Shown: one piece after another, positions 52,722-61,936 of the stretch | Layout: every line of letters begins with the position of its first letter | Numbering within the stretch: position 1 is the first letter of the stretch | Assembly: GCA_013373205.1 (NCBI GenBank) | Contig: JABXIG010000004.1 | Location: 186,001-250,000, forward strand | Direction of reading: 5' to 3' | DNA from: Methylocystaceae bacterium | GTDB taxonomy: Bacteria; Pseudomonadota; Alphaproteobacteria; Rhodospirillales; Terasakiellaceae | Length of the DNA stretch: 64,000 bases | Made by a program: the position numbers and the translations under genes | The notes under the pieces: model-generated | Databases searched by the model: none | Seen by the model: only the letters and a program-made list of their open reading frames with translations | Told to the model about the DNA's origin: nothing

Positions 52722-54545
52722 ATGGAACTTCGCAATATTGCGATTATCGCACACGTTGACCACGGAAAAACAACGCTTGTGGACGAACTTATGAAGCAAA
52801 GCGGCCAGTTCCGTGAAAACCAAAAGGTTGAAGAACGGGTCATGGACTCCGGTGATCTGGAGAAAGAGCGCGGCATCACCATTTTGGCCAAATGTACATC
52901 TGTTGAATGGAAAGATGTGCGCATTAATATCGTCGACACCCCCGGTCACGCCGACTTTGGTGGCGAGGTTGAACGTATTCTGTCTATGGTGGACGGGGTT
53001 GTATTGTTGGTGGATGCCGCCGAAGGTCCTATGCCGCAAACCAAGTTTGTGACAGGTAAAGCCCTGAAGCTGGGGTTGAAACCGATTGTTGTGGTGAATA
53101 AGGCAGACCGTCCCGATGCGCGCCCTTACGAAGTTCAGGATGAATGTTTCGATTTGTTCACAGCGCTGGATGCGGATGATGAACAGCTTGATTTCCCGAC
53201 GTTGTTTGCCTCTGGGAAAAATGGCTGGGCCGCTGAAACCCCGGATGGGGAACGTACAGACCTGACACCATTGTTTGATTTGATTTTGGAACATGTGAAA
53301 GAACCTGTCTGCGAATTGGACAAGCCGTTCTCCATGTTGGCAACCACGTTGGAATCTGATCCGTTCCTGGGGCGTATCCTGACAGGGCGTGTTCAAACCG
53401 GGACATTTAAAGTCAACCAACAGCTGAAAGCTATGAGTGTGGACGGCGAATTGATTGAACAAGCCCGTATCACCAAGCTGTTGTCCTTCCGTGGTGTGGA
53501 ACGTGTCCCGGTCGATGAAGCTCACGCCGGTGACATTGTCGCCGTTGCGGGTCTGACCAAAGCAAACGTGGCGGATACATTATGTGCGCCGGAACTGGAT
53601 GTGCCGTTGAAAGCCCAACCGATTGATCCACCGACGCTGGCGATGACTTTCTCTGTAAACGACAGCCCGCTTGCGGGACAAGAAGGCTCTAAAGTGACTT
53701 CACGTATGATCCGTGATCGTCTGTTTGCCGAAGCCGAAGGTAACGTTGCCATTACGGTCAAAGAAACCGAAAATGCGGAAAGCTATGAAGTTGCCGGTCG
53801 TGGGGAATTGCAGCTGGGCGTGATCATTGAAACCATGCGCCGCGAAGGCTTTGAGCTGGGCATTTCACGTCCGCGCGTTCTTATTAAGGAAGACCCGGAA
53901 ACAGGCGAAAAGCTGGAACCGTTTGAAGAAGTTCAGATCGATGTGGATGAAGAATTCTCCGGCATCGTGGTGGAAAGCCTGTCCATCCGTAAAGGTAAAA
54001 TGACAGAAATGCGCCCGTCTGGTGGCGGCAAGACGCGTTTGACCTTCCATGCACCTGCACGTGGCCTGATCGGGTATCATGGGGAATTTCTGACGGAAAC
54101 CCGCGGGACAGGCATTATGGCGCGTACGTTCCATCACTTTGGCCCCTACGCCGGGGATATTCCGGGTCGTCGCAATGGGGTTCTGATCTCTATGGTTGAT
54201 GGTGCAGCTGTTGGGTATGCACTGGCAAACCTTGAAGGCCGTGGCCCGTTGTTCGTCAGCCCGCAAACCAAGATTTATCAAGGCATGATCATTGGGGAAC
54301 ACGCCAAAGGTACTGACCTTGAAGTCAACGCGATGAAGGCTAAACAGCTGACGAACCACCGCGCATCGGGCAAGGATGACGCCATCCGTTTGACCCCACC
54401 GCGCCCGATCACGCTGGAAGATGCAATCGCCTATATTCAGGATGATGAACTGGTCGAAGTCACACCAGAAAATATCCGCCTGCGCAAATATCATCTGGAT
54501 CCGCATGTGCGTAAACGTGCAGAGAGAAAACCGGGCGGCGTTTAA
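52722..54545 (+). CDS. typA: Ribosome-associated translational GTPase TypA/BipA
   Basis: A 607-residue elongation-factor-like GTPase. IAHVDHGKTT near residue 8 is G1, DTPGHADFGGE is G3 and NKADRPDARP is G4. Domains II, III and V and the BipA-specific C-terminal domain follow. It acts on ribosome assembly and stress translation. I chose ATG 52722 (MELRNIAII), with CAGGA upstream; starts at 52713 or TTG 52704 would add three or six residues. Confidence 0.97.
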   Translation: MELRNIAIIAHVDHGKTTLVDELMKQSGQFRENQKVEERVMDSGDLEKERGITILAKCTSVEWKDVRINIVDTPGHADFGGEVERILSMVDGVVLLVDAAEGPMPQTKFVTGKALKLGLKPIVVVNKADRPDARPYEVQDECFDLFTALDADDEQLDFPTLFASGKNGWAAETPDGERTDLTPLFDLILEHVKEPVCELDKPFSMLATTLESDPFLGRILTGRVQTGTFKVNQQLKAMSVDGELIEQARITKLLSFRGVERVPVDEAHAGDIVAVAGLTKANVADTLCAPELDVPLKAQPIDPPTLAMTFSVNDSPLAGQEGSKVTSRMIRDRLFAEAEGNVAITVKETENAESYEVAGRGELQLGVIIETMRREGFELGISRPRVLIKEDPETGEKLEPFEEVQIDVDEEFSGIVVESLSIRKGKMTEMRPSGGGKTRLTFHAPARGLIGYHGEFLTETRGTGIMARTFHHFGPYAGDIPGRRNGVLISMVDGAAVGYALANLEGRGPLFVSPQTKIYQGMIIGEHAKGTDLEVNAMKAKQLTNHRASGKDDAIRLTPPRPITLEDAIAYIQDDELVEVTPENIRLRKYHLDPHVRKRAERKPGGV

Positions 54546-54569
54546 GTCGTTTGTCGCCAGTTGAGTTTT

Positions 54570-54603
54570 AAAGGCCTGATCTTTTATTAAGGATCAGGCC
54601 TTT
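54570..54603. terminator. Bidirectional intrinsic terminator
   Basis: AAAGGCCTGATC and GATCAGGCCTTT arms flank a ten-base loop between the convergent typA and histidine kinase genes. The last arm touches the kinase stop codon. Confidence 0.85.
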
Positions 54604-56299
54604 AACTTTTTGCGATCATGTCGTGGATGGTTTGGCGGAATTCTTTGGGGTCTGGCGGGCTGGGGATGAGTTTGGCGCTGGCCTGGCTGGCTTCCATGAT
54701 TTTTTTCGGGGAAAAGTCCGAGATCATCAAAAGGGTAGGGGCCTGTGTTTTCCAGACACCACATAGGATATTACTGACTTCCAGACCGCTTAGACCGCTG
54801 GGAAAGCTTTGGGCAGTGATGAGCAAATGGGGCCTGACTTTCAGGCTTTGGGCTTCTTCAAGCGATTGAAAGGCCAGGACGCGATATCCCCAGTCGCGGA
54901 TTTGAATGGCGGTTTCATCCAGAATATGACTATCCGGTTGTAAAAGAACGACCAGATGGGTTTCGCGCTTGGTCGGGCTTTTTTGTTCTTTTGGTGTCTG
55001 GTGTTGTTCAGCGGATGAAACCTCGCTTATGGGCACATCCAGATAAAAAGCTGAGCCCTGCCCCACAACGGAATTTACGCTTAAGGTCAGCCCCAGTGCG
55101 CGTGCCAGCCCATCGGCGATGGACAGGCCAAGACCATAGCCCCCGGATGGGTGACGACCTTTATTTTCAAGCTGATTGAACTGGGCAAAAATATCGCGAA
55201 ATTTTTCGGGTGCAATACCGGGGCCATCATCAATGACCTGAATAATGACTGTGTCGCCTTTTCGTTTACAGCCTACTAGAATGCGACCTTGATTTAAATG
55301 ACGTACCGCATTTGACACCAGATTACCGATGATACGCAGCAGAAAGACCGGATCACTGTGGATGTGTAGACTGGAAGGGACAATCCTGAGATCGATGTTT
55401 TTTTCCTGTGCCAGCGGTTTATAGTTTTCTTTCAGTTGGGAAAAGAGTGTGCTGATCGGGATTCTGGCAAAACTGGGTTTGAGACTGCCGGCTTCAATTT
55501 TTGACATGTCGAGCAGGGCATTGAGCAGCTGGGACAGGTTTTCAACAGAATTATCAGCGGCTTCGATTGATTTGACCGAGGCTTGGATCTCAGCTTGGCT
55601 TGGTTCTTTTTGTTTCAGTCGGGCCAGAGCCGCAGCCAAAGACATGGTGATCGCATGTAAAGGTTGGCGCAGGTCGTGACTGGCGGTGGCAAGGAAAGTA
55701 GATTTCGCCTGGGATGTGGCATGGGCTTGGGAATGAAGTTCGATCTTATCGCCCAATAATACATGATAGGTTTTTGCAATATTATAAAGATAGATAATAA
55801 ATAAAAACCCGATGAGCCCCATAATAGCCCCATGATGTTCTAAAAATAACCAAGTACCAGACAAGGGGACCATGAGAAACAGCATGGATGCAACCCACAC
55901 TCGAAAGACATTGCCGATAGACGTGAGTTGTGCGGTGGGGGCGGTGGAAAGAAAGACCGTGATAATCACCCTGTCCATGGCCCCAATGTCAGAAAATGAA
56001 AGCACAGGCAAAATGCCCCAGGCAAAGGAAGACGGTAAAACAGCCAGATAAAGCCATTTATACCCGTCTTTAAGGGTGAGGGCATTTTTGTTGCGTCGAT
56101 AATGAGCCGTAATGGCCAGTCTCAGGGCTTGGGTGGCAAAGAAAAAAAGGATCCAGCCGAACAAGGTTATATCATTCAGGGATTGCCCCAGCATCAAGGC
56201 AAGCAAAATTGCCGCACAGCTTGAAAAAACTGTGATCGGAATACTCCCGTGAAAGGCATGGTCAATCAGGGTTTTATGAGTTTCTGCGCGCCATTTCAT
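54602..56299 (-). CDS. Hybrid sensor histidine kinase with a degenerate receiver domain
   Basis: A 565-residue protein. Residues 15-185 contain about six hydrophobic helices (a membrane sensor). The HisKA motif ATASHDLRQPLHAITMSL places the phospho-accepting His near residue 208. The HATPase domain shows N (RIIGNLVSNAVRH), G1 (DDGPGIAPE) and G2 (GGYGLGLSIADGLA) boxes. The C-terminal 110 residues look like a receiver but lack the acidic pair (VVLLQPDS), the phospho-Asp (LLITAQSFPSG) and the lysine (LIPSPPDP). No partner regulator is adjacent. Confidence 0.92.
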   Translation of the reverse strand: MKWRAETHKTLIDHAFHGSIPITVFSSCAAILLALMLGQSLNDITLFGWILFFFATQALRLAITAHYRRNKNALTLKDGYKWLYLAVLPSSFAWGILPVLSFSDIGAMDRVIITVFLSTAPTAQLTSIGNVFRVWVASMLFLMVPLSGTWLFLEHHGAIMGLIGFLFIIYLYNIAKTYHVLLGDKIELHSQAHATSQAKSTFLATASHDLRQPLHAITMSLAAALARLKQKEPSQAEIQASVKSIEAADNSVENLSQLLNALLDMSKIEAGSLKPSFARIPISTLFSQLKENYKPLAQEKNIDLRIVPSSLHIHSDPVFLLRIIGNLVSNAVRHLNQGRILVGCKRKGDTVIIQVIDDGPGIAPEKFRDIFAQFNQLENKGRHPSGGYGLGLSIADGLARALGLTLSVNSVVGQGSAFYLDVPISEVSSAEQHQTPKEQKSPTKRETHLVVLLQPDSHILDETAIQIRDWGYRVLAFQSLEEAQSLKVRPHLLITAQSFPSGLSGLEVSNILCGVWKTQAPTLLMISDFSPKKIMEASQASAKLIPSPPDPKEFRQTIHDMIAKS

Positions 56300-56504
56300 C
56301 TTTTATTTGTGCTTATGCATTGAGGCTGACCCATACCCTGACCCATAAGCGCGGGTAAAACAACAAAATATTAAAATTGTATGAGGCAACTCACTGTAAA
56401 TCTTGACCTGATGGTCTGATTTTGGCACATGTATTTGAATATATCTAACAGGTTCATAGGCAACCCGTTACCCATCCCCCTTTTTATATTCAGAGTATCC
56501 GCCC

Positions 56505-57413
56505 ATGAGCCGATTGCGCGCCAATTTCCTGTTGTTAATCACGGCCTTTATTTGGGGCACAGCATTTGTTGCCCAGCATAGTGGTCTGGAAGATGTGGGA
56601 CCTTTTACCTTTACAGGCGTTCGTTTTTCCTTGGGCACGCTGGTGGTTATGCCCTTGGGTCTGCGCGAATATTTTCGATGGAAACAGTCCGGCGGGTCTA
56701 TCACCATGAAAGACTGGTTGGGTATGGGGTTATGTGGCGTGTTTTTATATACTGGTTCTGTATCTCAACAGATCGGTTTGTTGCATACATCTGTGACCAA
56801 TGCAGGTTTTTTCACGGGGCTTTATGTCCCGTTGGTGCCGCTGATTATGCTGGTTTTCTGGCGTAAACTGCCCCATTGGGGAATTTGGCCAGCTGCTTTA
56901 GGCTGTATGGTCGGGACTTATTATCTGTCCGGCGGCAATTTTACCACGCTGAATGAAGGTGATTTTTGGGTTCTGGGTGGATCCATTTTCTGGGCCTTGC
57001 AGGTGATTGTGATTGGTTTTGTGGTGAAATCAACCCAAACCCCGGTTTTGGTAGCTGCCATGCAGTTTTTAACCTGTGCAGTGATCGGGATGACTTTGGC
57101 TGTTCATCAGGAAACCATGACCGTGTCCGGTATCATCGGGGCGGGACCAGAACTGCTTTATGCTGGGATTTTATCTATCGGGGTTGCCTTTACCCTGCAA
57201 GCTGTGGCGCAACGCCATACCCCGCCTGCGGATGCTGCGATTATCATGAGCGGAGAAATTCTGTTTGCGGCCTTGGCAGGGGCGATTGTTTTGGGCGAAC
57301 GTTTGAATAGTGCGGGTTATGTCGGCTGTGTGATTATGTTTATCTGTATTCTGTCAGTAGAGCTGTTACCGCTTTTGCGCAGTCGCAAGAAGTTGGCGCT
57401 TGAGAGCAGCTAA
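56505..57413 (+). CDS. EamA/DMT family transporter
   Basis: A 302-residue inner-membrane protein with ten predicted helices in two EamA repeats (LLLITAFIWGTAFVAQHSGLEDVGPFTF and FWALQVIVIGFVVKSTQT begin each half). DMT transporters export amino acids or other metabolites; the substrate cannot be told. Its 3' end overlaps the convergent glycosyltransferase gene by 48 bases, an unusually long overlap. Confidence 0.93.
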   Translation: MSRLRANFLLLITAFIWGTAFVAQHSGLEDVGPFTFTGVRFSLGTLVVMPLGLREYFRWKQSGGSITMKDWLGMGLCGVFLYTGSVSQQIGLLHTSVTNAGFFTGLYVPLVPLIMLVFWRKLPHWGIWPAALGCMVGTYYLSGGNFTTLNEGDFWVLGGSIFWALQVIVIGFVVKSTQTPVLVAAMQFLTCAVIGMTLAVHQETMTVSGIIGAGPELLYAGILSIGVAFTLQAVAQRHTPPADAAIIMSGEILFAALAGAIVLGERLNSAGYVGCVIMFICILSVELLPLLRSRKKLALESS

Positions 57414-59006
57414 GCAGGCATTCTGCCAGGCAGCACCAAGATAAAGGGCGCGGATCGGATGCATTTTGTCTTTTTCATTGAGCCTATATTCAATGGTGAC
57501 TTTATTCGTACAACGCCCTTTTTTCTTTGAACTCAACATGTAATAGAGATGTCGGTCTGCCGTCAAACACGAAGGGTCTCCCGGAAAAGGCAGTGTCCAT
57601 TTTGGTAGAATATTTATGCAGGATTGAACGTCCATCATCAGGCAGTTCGGGTCAATAAATCCGTTCATGTTGTATGCAAAAACGCCTTTTGCCGGTCCCA
57701 GAGATTCCCAATAGTCAGGGGAGACCGGTATTTCGCCATTTGGGTGCATGAACATGCGCAAACTATATGCATAATGATGGTCCTGAACGGCCTGATAGAG
57801 GCAGGAAAGGTGGTTTGGTCGCAACCGATTGTCATCATCCAGATAGGCAACGTATCGGGCATGGGCAAGAAAACTTAAAAGGCTGCGGAGACTACCACCA
57901 TCATGGGCTGTAAACACCCCGCCATGGCGGATAGAGGTGGAATATCCCGGATCAAACAGCACCAGACCCATATTGTCAGGCAGGCCGTCTTCTAATTGTG
58001 GGGGTAAAAAGCCACAATCAAGACCGACCAATATCTGTACCCTGCCCTTAAAATCTTGCTGGTAAATACTGTCGATGGTTTTTTTTAACGTGCCACGCCC
58101 AATGGTAGGAATAACGACGGCGCAATCAAAGGACTGGCTATGATCTCCAAAGAGCTGATATTGACCTGTTTGTAGTGTCTGCTGTTGGTTTTTCGGCTGG
58201 GGTTGAGGTTTTCCCGGCCAGTCAGGATAGTGTTCAGGCCCGCAAGGGAGTTTCTGTTTTTTGATATAATTGTTCCGTGCGTTGTGATTGACATCGTTTT
58301 TGTTAATGACATAAAGACAGGTTGCTTGTCCGGTTTGGCCATATTTTCTTTTTTTCATCAGGGCTTTGAAAAATTGATGATCCACAGACTGCCCATTTGT
58401 CGGGGACAGGCACCAATTACCAAATATGTTTGTGCAGGAAAGTGTGTTGATCATCAGGCAATTGGTGTCAACAAAGCCATTGTATCTATTAGCGAAAACT
58501 CCTTTATTTGGGCCAACGGACTCCCATGTATCCGGGCAAAGGGGGGTTCGGCTTTCCTTATCAATGAACCAGCGTTGAGAAAAAGCCCAGTCCTGGCCTT
58601 TTAAGGCGTCATGAAGGCTTGAAAGGTGGTTTGGGGCAAACCAGTTGGCATCATCCAGATAGGCCAATGCATTTGCATTGGCTAAGAAACTTAAGGTGCT
58701 GCGTAATGATCCACCACCGACGGGATGTGTACCGCCATTTTTCTGATTGGTCGAATAGCCTGGCCAGAAAAGAGTGACGGCCACATGATCGGGTCGTTCA
58801 GCCAGAATGTCTGTGAAATCAAAAGCCGGGTTTATCTGGTCAATGCCGATTATAATCTGGATACGGCCTTTAAAATCCTGTGCATAAATGGATCGCACCG
58901 CATCGATCAGGCTTTCGCGCAGGATTGTCGGGATGATGACAGCGATATCAAAAGGGCTTTGTATATTATCGTTTACGCTGTGGTAGGTGGTAAGTTCTGG
59001 CTTCAT
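57366..59006 (-). CDS. Tandem-duplicated glycosyltransferase-like protein
   Basis: A 546-residue protein made of two homologous GT-A-like units, about residues 20-270 and 295-530. Shared landmarks include FDIAVIIPTI/FDCAVVIPTI, QDFKGRIQIIIGID/QDFKGRVQILVGLD, GGSLRSTLSFLANA/GGSLRSLLSFLAHA, and NGFVDTNCLMI/NGFIDPNCLMM. Unit 2 has the metal motif YLDDDN, whereas unit 1 has YLDDAN, so unit 1 may be inactive. I chose ATG 59006; a further 58 open codons upstream resemble no protein. It is divergent from lutA. Confidence 0.87.
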   Translation of the reverse strand: MKPELTTYHSVNDNIQSPFDIAVIIPTILRESLIDAVRSIYAQDFKGRIQIIIGIDQINPAFDFTDILAERPDHVAVTLFWPGYSTNQKNGGTHPVGGGSLRSTLSFLANANALAYLDDANWFAPNHLSSLHDALKGQDWAFSQRWFIDKESRTPLCPDTWESVGPNKGVFANRYNGFVDTNCLMINTLSCTNIFGNWCLSPTNGQSVDHQFFKALMKKRKYGQTGQATCLYVINKNDVNHNARNNYIKKQKLPCGPEHYPDWPGKPQPQPKNQQQTLQTGQYQLFGDHSQSFDCAVVIPTIGRGTLKKTIDSIYQQDFKGRVQILVGLDCGFLPPQLEDGLPDNMGLVLFDPGYSTSIRHGGVFTAHDGGSLRSLLSFLAHARYVAYLDDDNRLRPNHLSCLYQAVQDHHYAYSLRMFMHPNGEIPVSPDYWESLGPAKGVFAYNMNGFIDPNCLMMDVQSCINILPKWTLPFPGDPSCLTADRHLYYMLSSKKKGRCTNKVTIEYRLNEKDKMHPIRALYLGAAWQNACLAALKRQLLATAQKR

Positions 59007-59061
59007 GATGACGTTTAAGTAGTTACAGGTACTTGTTTTCAAAATAGAACAACAGCATACT

Positions 59062-59844
59062 ATGACTATGTCAGAAAATGGAAAAAATGTCGGTCTGTTT
59101 GTAACCTGTCTGGTGGATTTATTTCGCCCGTCCGTTGCCTTTGCAGCCGTAAAGCTTATGAGTGATGCCGGATGCGGCATTTGTGTACCTGAACGTCAGA
59201 CCTGTTGCGGTCAACCTGCTTTTAACAGCGGGGACCGCGATGACACGAAGAAAATGGCGAAAATGGTTATCGAAGAATTTGAACATTTCGATTATCTCGT
59301 CGCCCCCAGTGGGTCATGTGCGGGGATGATCAAAAAACATTATCCTGAATTGTTTAAGGATGATGCGGACTGGCACAAGCGTGCGCTTGATTTATCGCGC
59401 AAAACATATGAGTTGGTTTCTTTTCTGACGGATGTTTTAAAGGTAGATAAAGTCAAAGCTGTACTTGATCGTAAAGCCACCTATCATGATAGCTGTTCGG
59501 GTTTGCGCGAATTGGGGATTAAGGACCAGCCGCGAAAACTGATGAAATCGGTTGAAGGACTGGATCTGCTCGAAGCTGAACAAGCAGAGCGATGTTGCGG
59601 GTTTGGCGGGACCTTCTGTCTGAAATATTCCGATATTTCCACCCGGATTACCGATGATAAGTGTGATGACCTGATGAAGACCGGAGCAGACCTTGTGTTG
59701 GGTGGCGATCTGGGCTGTTTGATGAATATCGCTGGGCGTATGACCCGACGTGGTGAAACGGTGGAAGTGCGCCATATCGCCGAAGTGCTGGCTGATATGA
59801 CTGATGAGGTCGCGCCGATATCGCAACCGAAGGGGGCGTCATGA
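59062..59844 (+). CDS. lutA: Lactate utilisation protein A (LutA/YkgE)
   Basis: A 260-residue iron-sulfur protein with two cysteine-rich CCG domains: QTCCGQPAFNSGD near residue 48 and RCCGFGGTFC near residue 177. LutABC oxidises L-lactate to pyruvate. It overlaps lutB by four bases (ATGA). The start could be ATG 59062 or 59068. No lactate permease or GntR regulator is adjacent. Confidence 0.95.
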   Translation: MTMSENGKNVGLFVTCLVDLFRPSVAFAAVKLMSDAGCGICVPERQTCCGQPAFNSGDRDDTKKMAKMVIEEFEHFDYLVAPSGSCAGMIKKHYPELFKDDADWHKRALDLSRKTYELVSFLTDVLKVDKVKAVLDRKATYHDSCSGLRELGIKDQPRKLMKSVEGLDLLEAEQAERCCGFGGTFCLKYSDISTRITDDKCDDLMKTGADLVLGGDLGCLMNIAGRMTRRGETVEVRHIAEVLADMTDEVAPISQPKGAS

Positions 59845-61265
59845 AACTGGATTCACAGAATTTCAAAAAGAATGCGGCCAAAGCTTTAAAAGATGAGGAC
59901 CTTCAGTCTTCGCTTGCAAAACTGGGCACAGGTTTTCCACTAAAGCGCCTGGCCGCAGCGGCCCGCCTGCCGGAATTTGAAGATCTGCGGGATCAGGCGC
60001 GCGATATTAAGGATCATACTTTACGCCATTTGGATTTTTATCTGGAACGTTTTGAAGCCCGTGTTCAGGAAACAGGGGGACATGTCCACTGGGCGCGCGA
60101 TATCACCGATGGGCGCGAGATTGTTCATAAGATTTGCGAATCGGTCGGGGCCAAGACCGTGACCAAGGGTAAATCCATGATCGGTGAAGAAATGGCGATC
60201 AATGAATACTTGGAAGAAAAAGGCATGATCCCGGTGGAAACCGACCTTGGTGAATATATTATTCAGCTTAGGAACGAACCGCCCAGCCATATCATCGCAC
60301 CCGCCATCCACTTGCGCAAAAGCCATGTGGAAGAAGCGTTTCGCAAAACCCATACGGATCTACCCAAAGACCGCAATCTGGATGCACCGGAAGACCTGTT
60401 AAAAGAAGCCCGCGCCATGCTGCGCAAGAAATTTATCGCAGCAGATGTGGGCATTACGGGGGCAAACTTTATGATCGCGGAAACCGGGTCCACCGTAATT
60501 GTCACCAATGAAGGCAATGGCGATCTGACCCAGACCCTGCCGCGGGTGCATATTGTTTTATGTTCCATCGAAAAAGTGGTGCCTAATCTGGAAGATTGCG
60601 CAACCTTGCTGCGGGTTCTGGCCCGTTCTGCAACAGGTCAGGAACAATCGGTTTATACGACCTTTTCTACGGGTCCGAAAAAAGACGGTGACCCGGATGG
60701 GCCGGATCAGTTCCATGTGGTCATTCTGGATAATGGACGATCGCGTATGGTGGGCCACGAAACCCATGACATGCTGCGCTGTATCCGTTGTTCGGCCTGT
60801 ATTAACCATTGTCCGGTCTATCAGTCCGTGGGGGGGCATGCTTATGGCTCGATCTATCCCGGTCCTATGGGCTCAGTGCTGACCCCTGCCCTTCATGGGT
60901 TGGAACAATCGTGTGATCTACCTAATGCGTCAACTATGTGTGGCAAATGCGAAGAAGTCTGTCCCGTGCGTATCCCCATCCCGCAGATGCTACGATCCTG
61001 GCGGGAAAAGCAATGGGAAGACGGACCCGTTCCGTTGTTGCAACGAACATTAATGACCTGGTGGGCCTTTTGGGCGACGAAACCAAAAGCCTATCATTTT
61101 GCCGCGAAGGTTAAAATCCGTGTGATGGGCTTGTTGGGGCGCAAGAATGGCCATTTCAAATCTATGCCGATGACCAAAGCCTGGACCCAATCTCGCGATT
61201 TTCCGGCACCCGAAGGCAAGACCTTCCAACAGCTTTGGTCTGAACAAGGGGGGCGTCGCTCATGA
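59841..61265 (+). CDS. lutB: Lactate utilisation iron-sulfur protein B (LutB/YkgF)
   Basis: A 474-residue protein. The N-terminal LUD domain contains GADVGITGANFMIAETGS-like sequence (ITGANFMIAETGSTV near residue 210). Two [4Fe-4S] motifs follow: CIRCSACINHCPVY near residue 313 and CGKCEEVCPVRIP near residue 366. It passes electrons from lactate oxidation to the quinone pool. It overlaps lutA and lutC by four bases each. Confidence 0.96.
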   Translation: MKLDSQNFKKNAAKALKDEDLQSSLAKLGTGFPLKRLAAAARLPEFEDLRDQARDIKDHTLRHLDFYLERFEARVQETGGHVHWARDITDGREIVHKICESVGAKTVTKGKSMIGEEMAINEYLEEKGMIPVETDLGEYIIQLRNEPPSHIIAPAIHLRKSHVEEAFRKTHTDLPKDRNLDAPEDLLKEARAMLRKKFIAADVGITGANFMIAETGSTVIVTNEGNGDLTQTLPRVHIVLCSIEKVVPNLEDCATLLRVLARSATGQEQSVYTTFSTGPKKDGDPDGPDQFHVVILDNGRSRMVGHETHDMLRCIRCSACINHCPVYQSVGGHAYGSIYPGPMGSVLTPALHGLEQSCDLPNASTMCGKCEEVCPVRIPIPQMLRSWREKQWEDGPVPLLQRTLMTWWAFWATKPKAYHFAAKVKIRVMGLLGRKNGHFKSMPMTKAWTQSRDFPAPEGKTFQQLWSEQGGRRS

Positions 61266-61936
61266 GTTCACGTGATTATATTTTAGGTCGGGTGCGCTGG
61301 TCATTGGGCCGTGGCTCGTTTGAGCGTGATAGCTGTGAAAGTTTGGAAGCGCGCCTTTCAACACCTGAAAGCAATTTGATCCCCAAGCGTGGCCAAGGCG
61401 ATTTAAAAGCGCAAATGACCTTGTTTGTCAAAATGGCGAAAGAGGTTAACGCTACGGTTTCGCGCCTGAAAGCTATGGATAATGTGCCAAAGGCCGTGGC
61501 GAAATATCTCAAAGAACAGGATTTGGGGACTGCGGTTCGCATCGCCGATCATGCAGATTTACAAAAGCTTGATTGGTCCAAGCTGGATGTCAGCACGGGC
61601 CCTAGTGACGGGGATGATCTGACAAGTGTGGTGATGGCTTATGCAGGGGTTGCAGAAACCGGATCCCTTGCTTTGAAATCAGGACCGAATAGCCCGACAA
61701 CGCTGAACTTTTTGCCGGATAATCATATCGTTGTTTTAAAAGACAGTGATTTGGTGGGGGATTATGAAACGGTTTATGGTCGTATGCGCGGGGAAAGCAA
61801 CAGCGTGGACTTTATGCCGCGTGCGCTGAATTGGGTGACGGGTCCTTCGCGTACGGCAGATATTGAACAGACCTTGCTGTTGGGTGCTCATGGACCACGT
61901 AAACTGCATATTCTGGTGATTGAAGATCATGGCTAA
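61262..61936 (+). CDS. lutC: Lactate utilisation protein C (LutC/YkgG)
   Basis: A 224-residue LUD-domain protein without iron-sulfur motifs. VVMAYAGVAETGSLALKSG near residue 121 and LNFLPDNHIVVL mark the domain. It completes lutABC. Its last eight bases overlap the Smr gene. Confidence 0.94.
   Translation: MSSRDYILGRVRWSLGRGSFERDSCESLEARLSTPESNLIPKRGQGDLKAQMTLFVKMAKEVNATVSRLKAMDNVPKAVAKYLKEQDLGTAVRIADHADLQKLDWSKLDVSTGPSDGDDLTSVVMAYAGVAETGSLALKSGPNSPTTLNFLPDNHIVVLKDSDLVGDYETVYGRMRGESNSVDFMPRALNWVTGPSRTADIEQTLLLGAHGPRKLHILVIEDHG

Noticed and set aside
52695-53525. 276-codon antisense frame opposite typA
   Set aside because: Lies entirely over conserved GTPase sequence; composition fits a mirror of the coding strand.
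53865-54506. 213-codon antisense frame over the 3' half of typA
   Set aside because: Same reason: mirror of a conserved gene, no ribosome binding site or family.
59007-59180. 58-codon extension of the duplicated glycosyltransferase
   Set aside because: It overlaps the start of lutA on the other strand and resembles no protein; ATG 59006 fits better.
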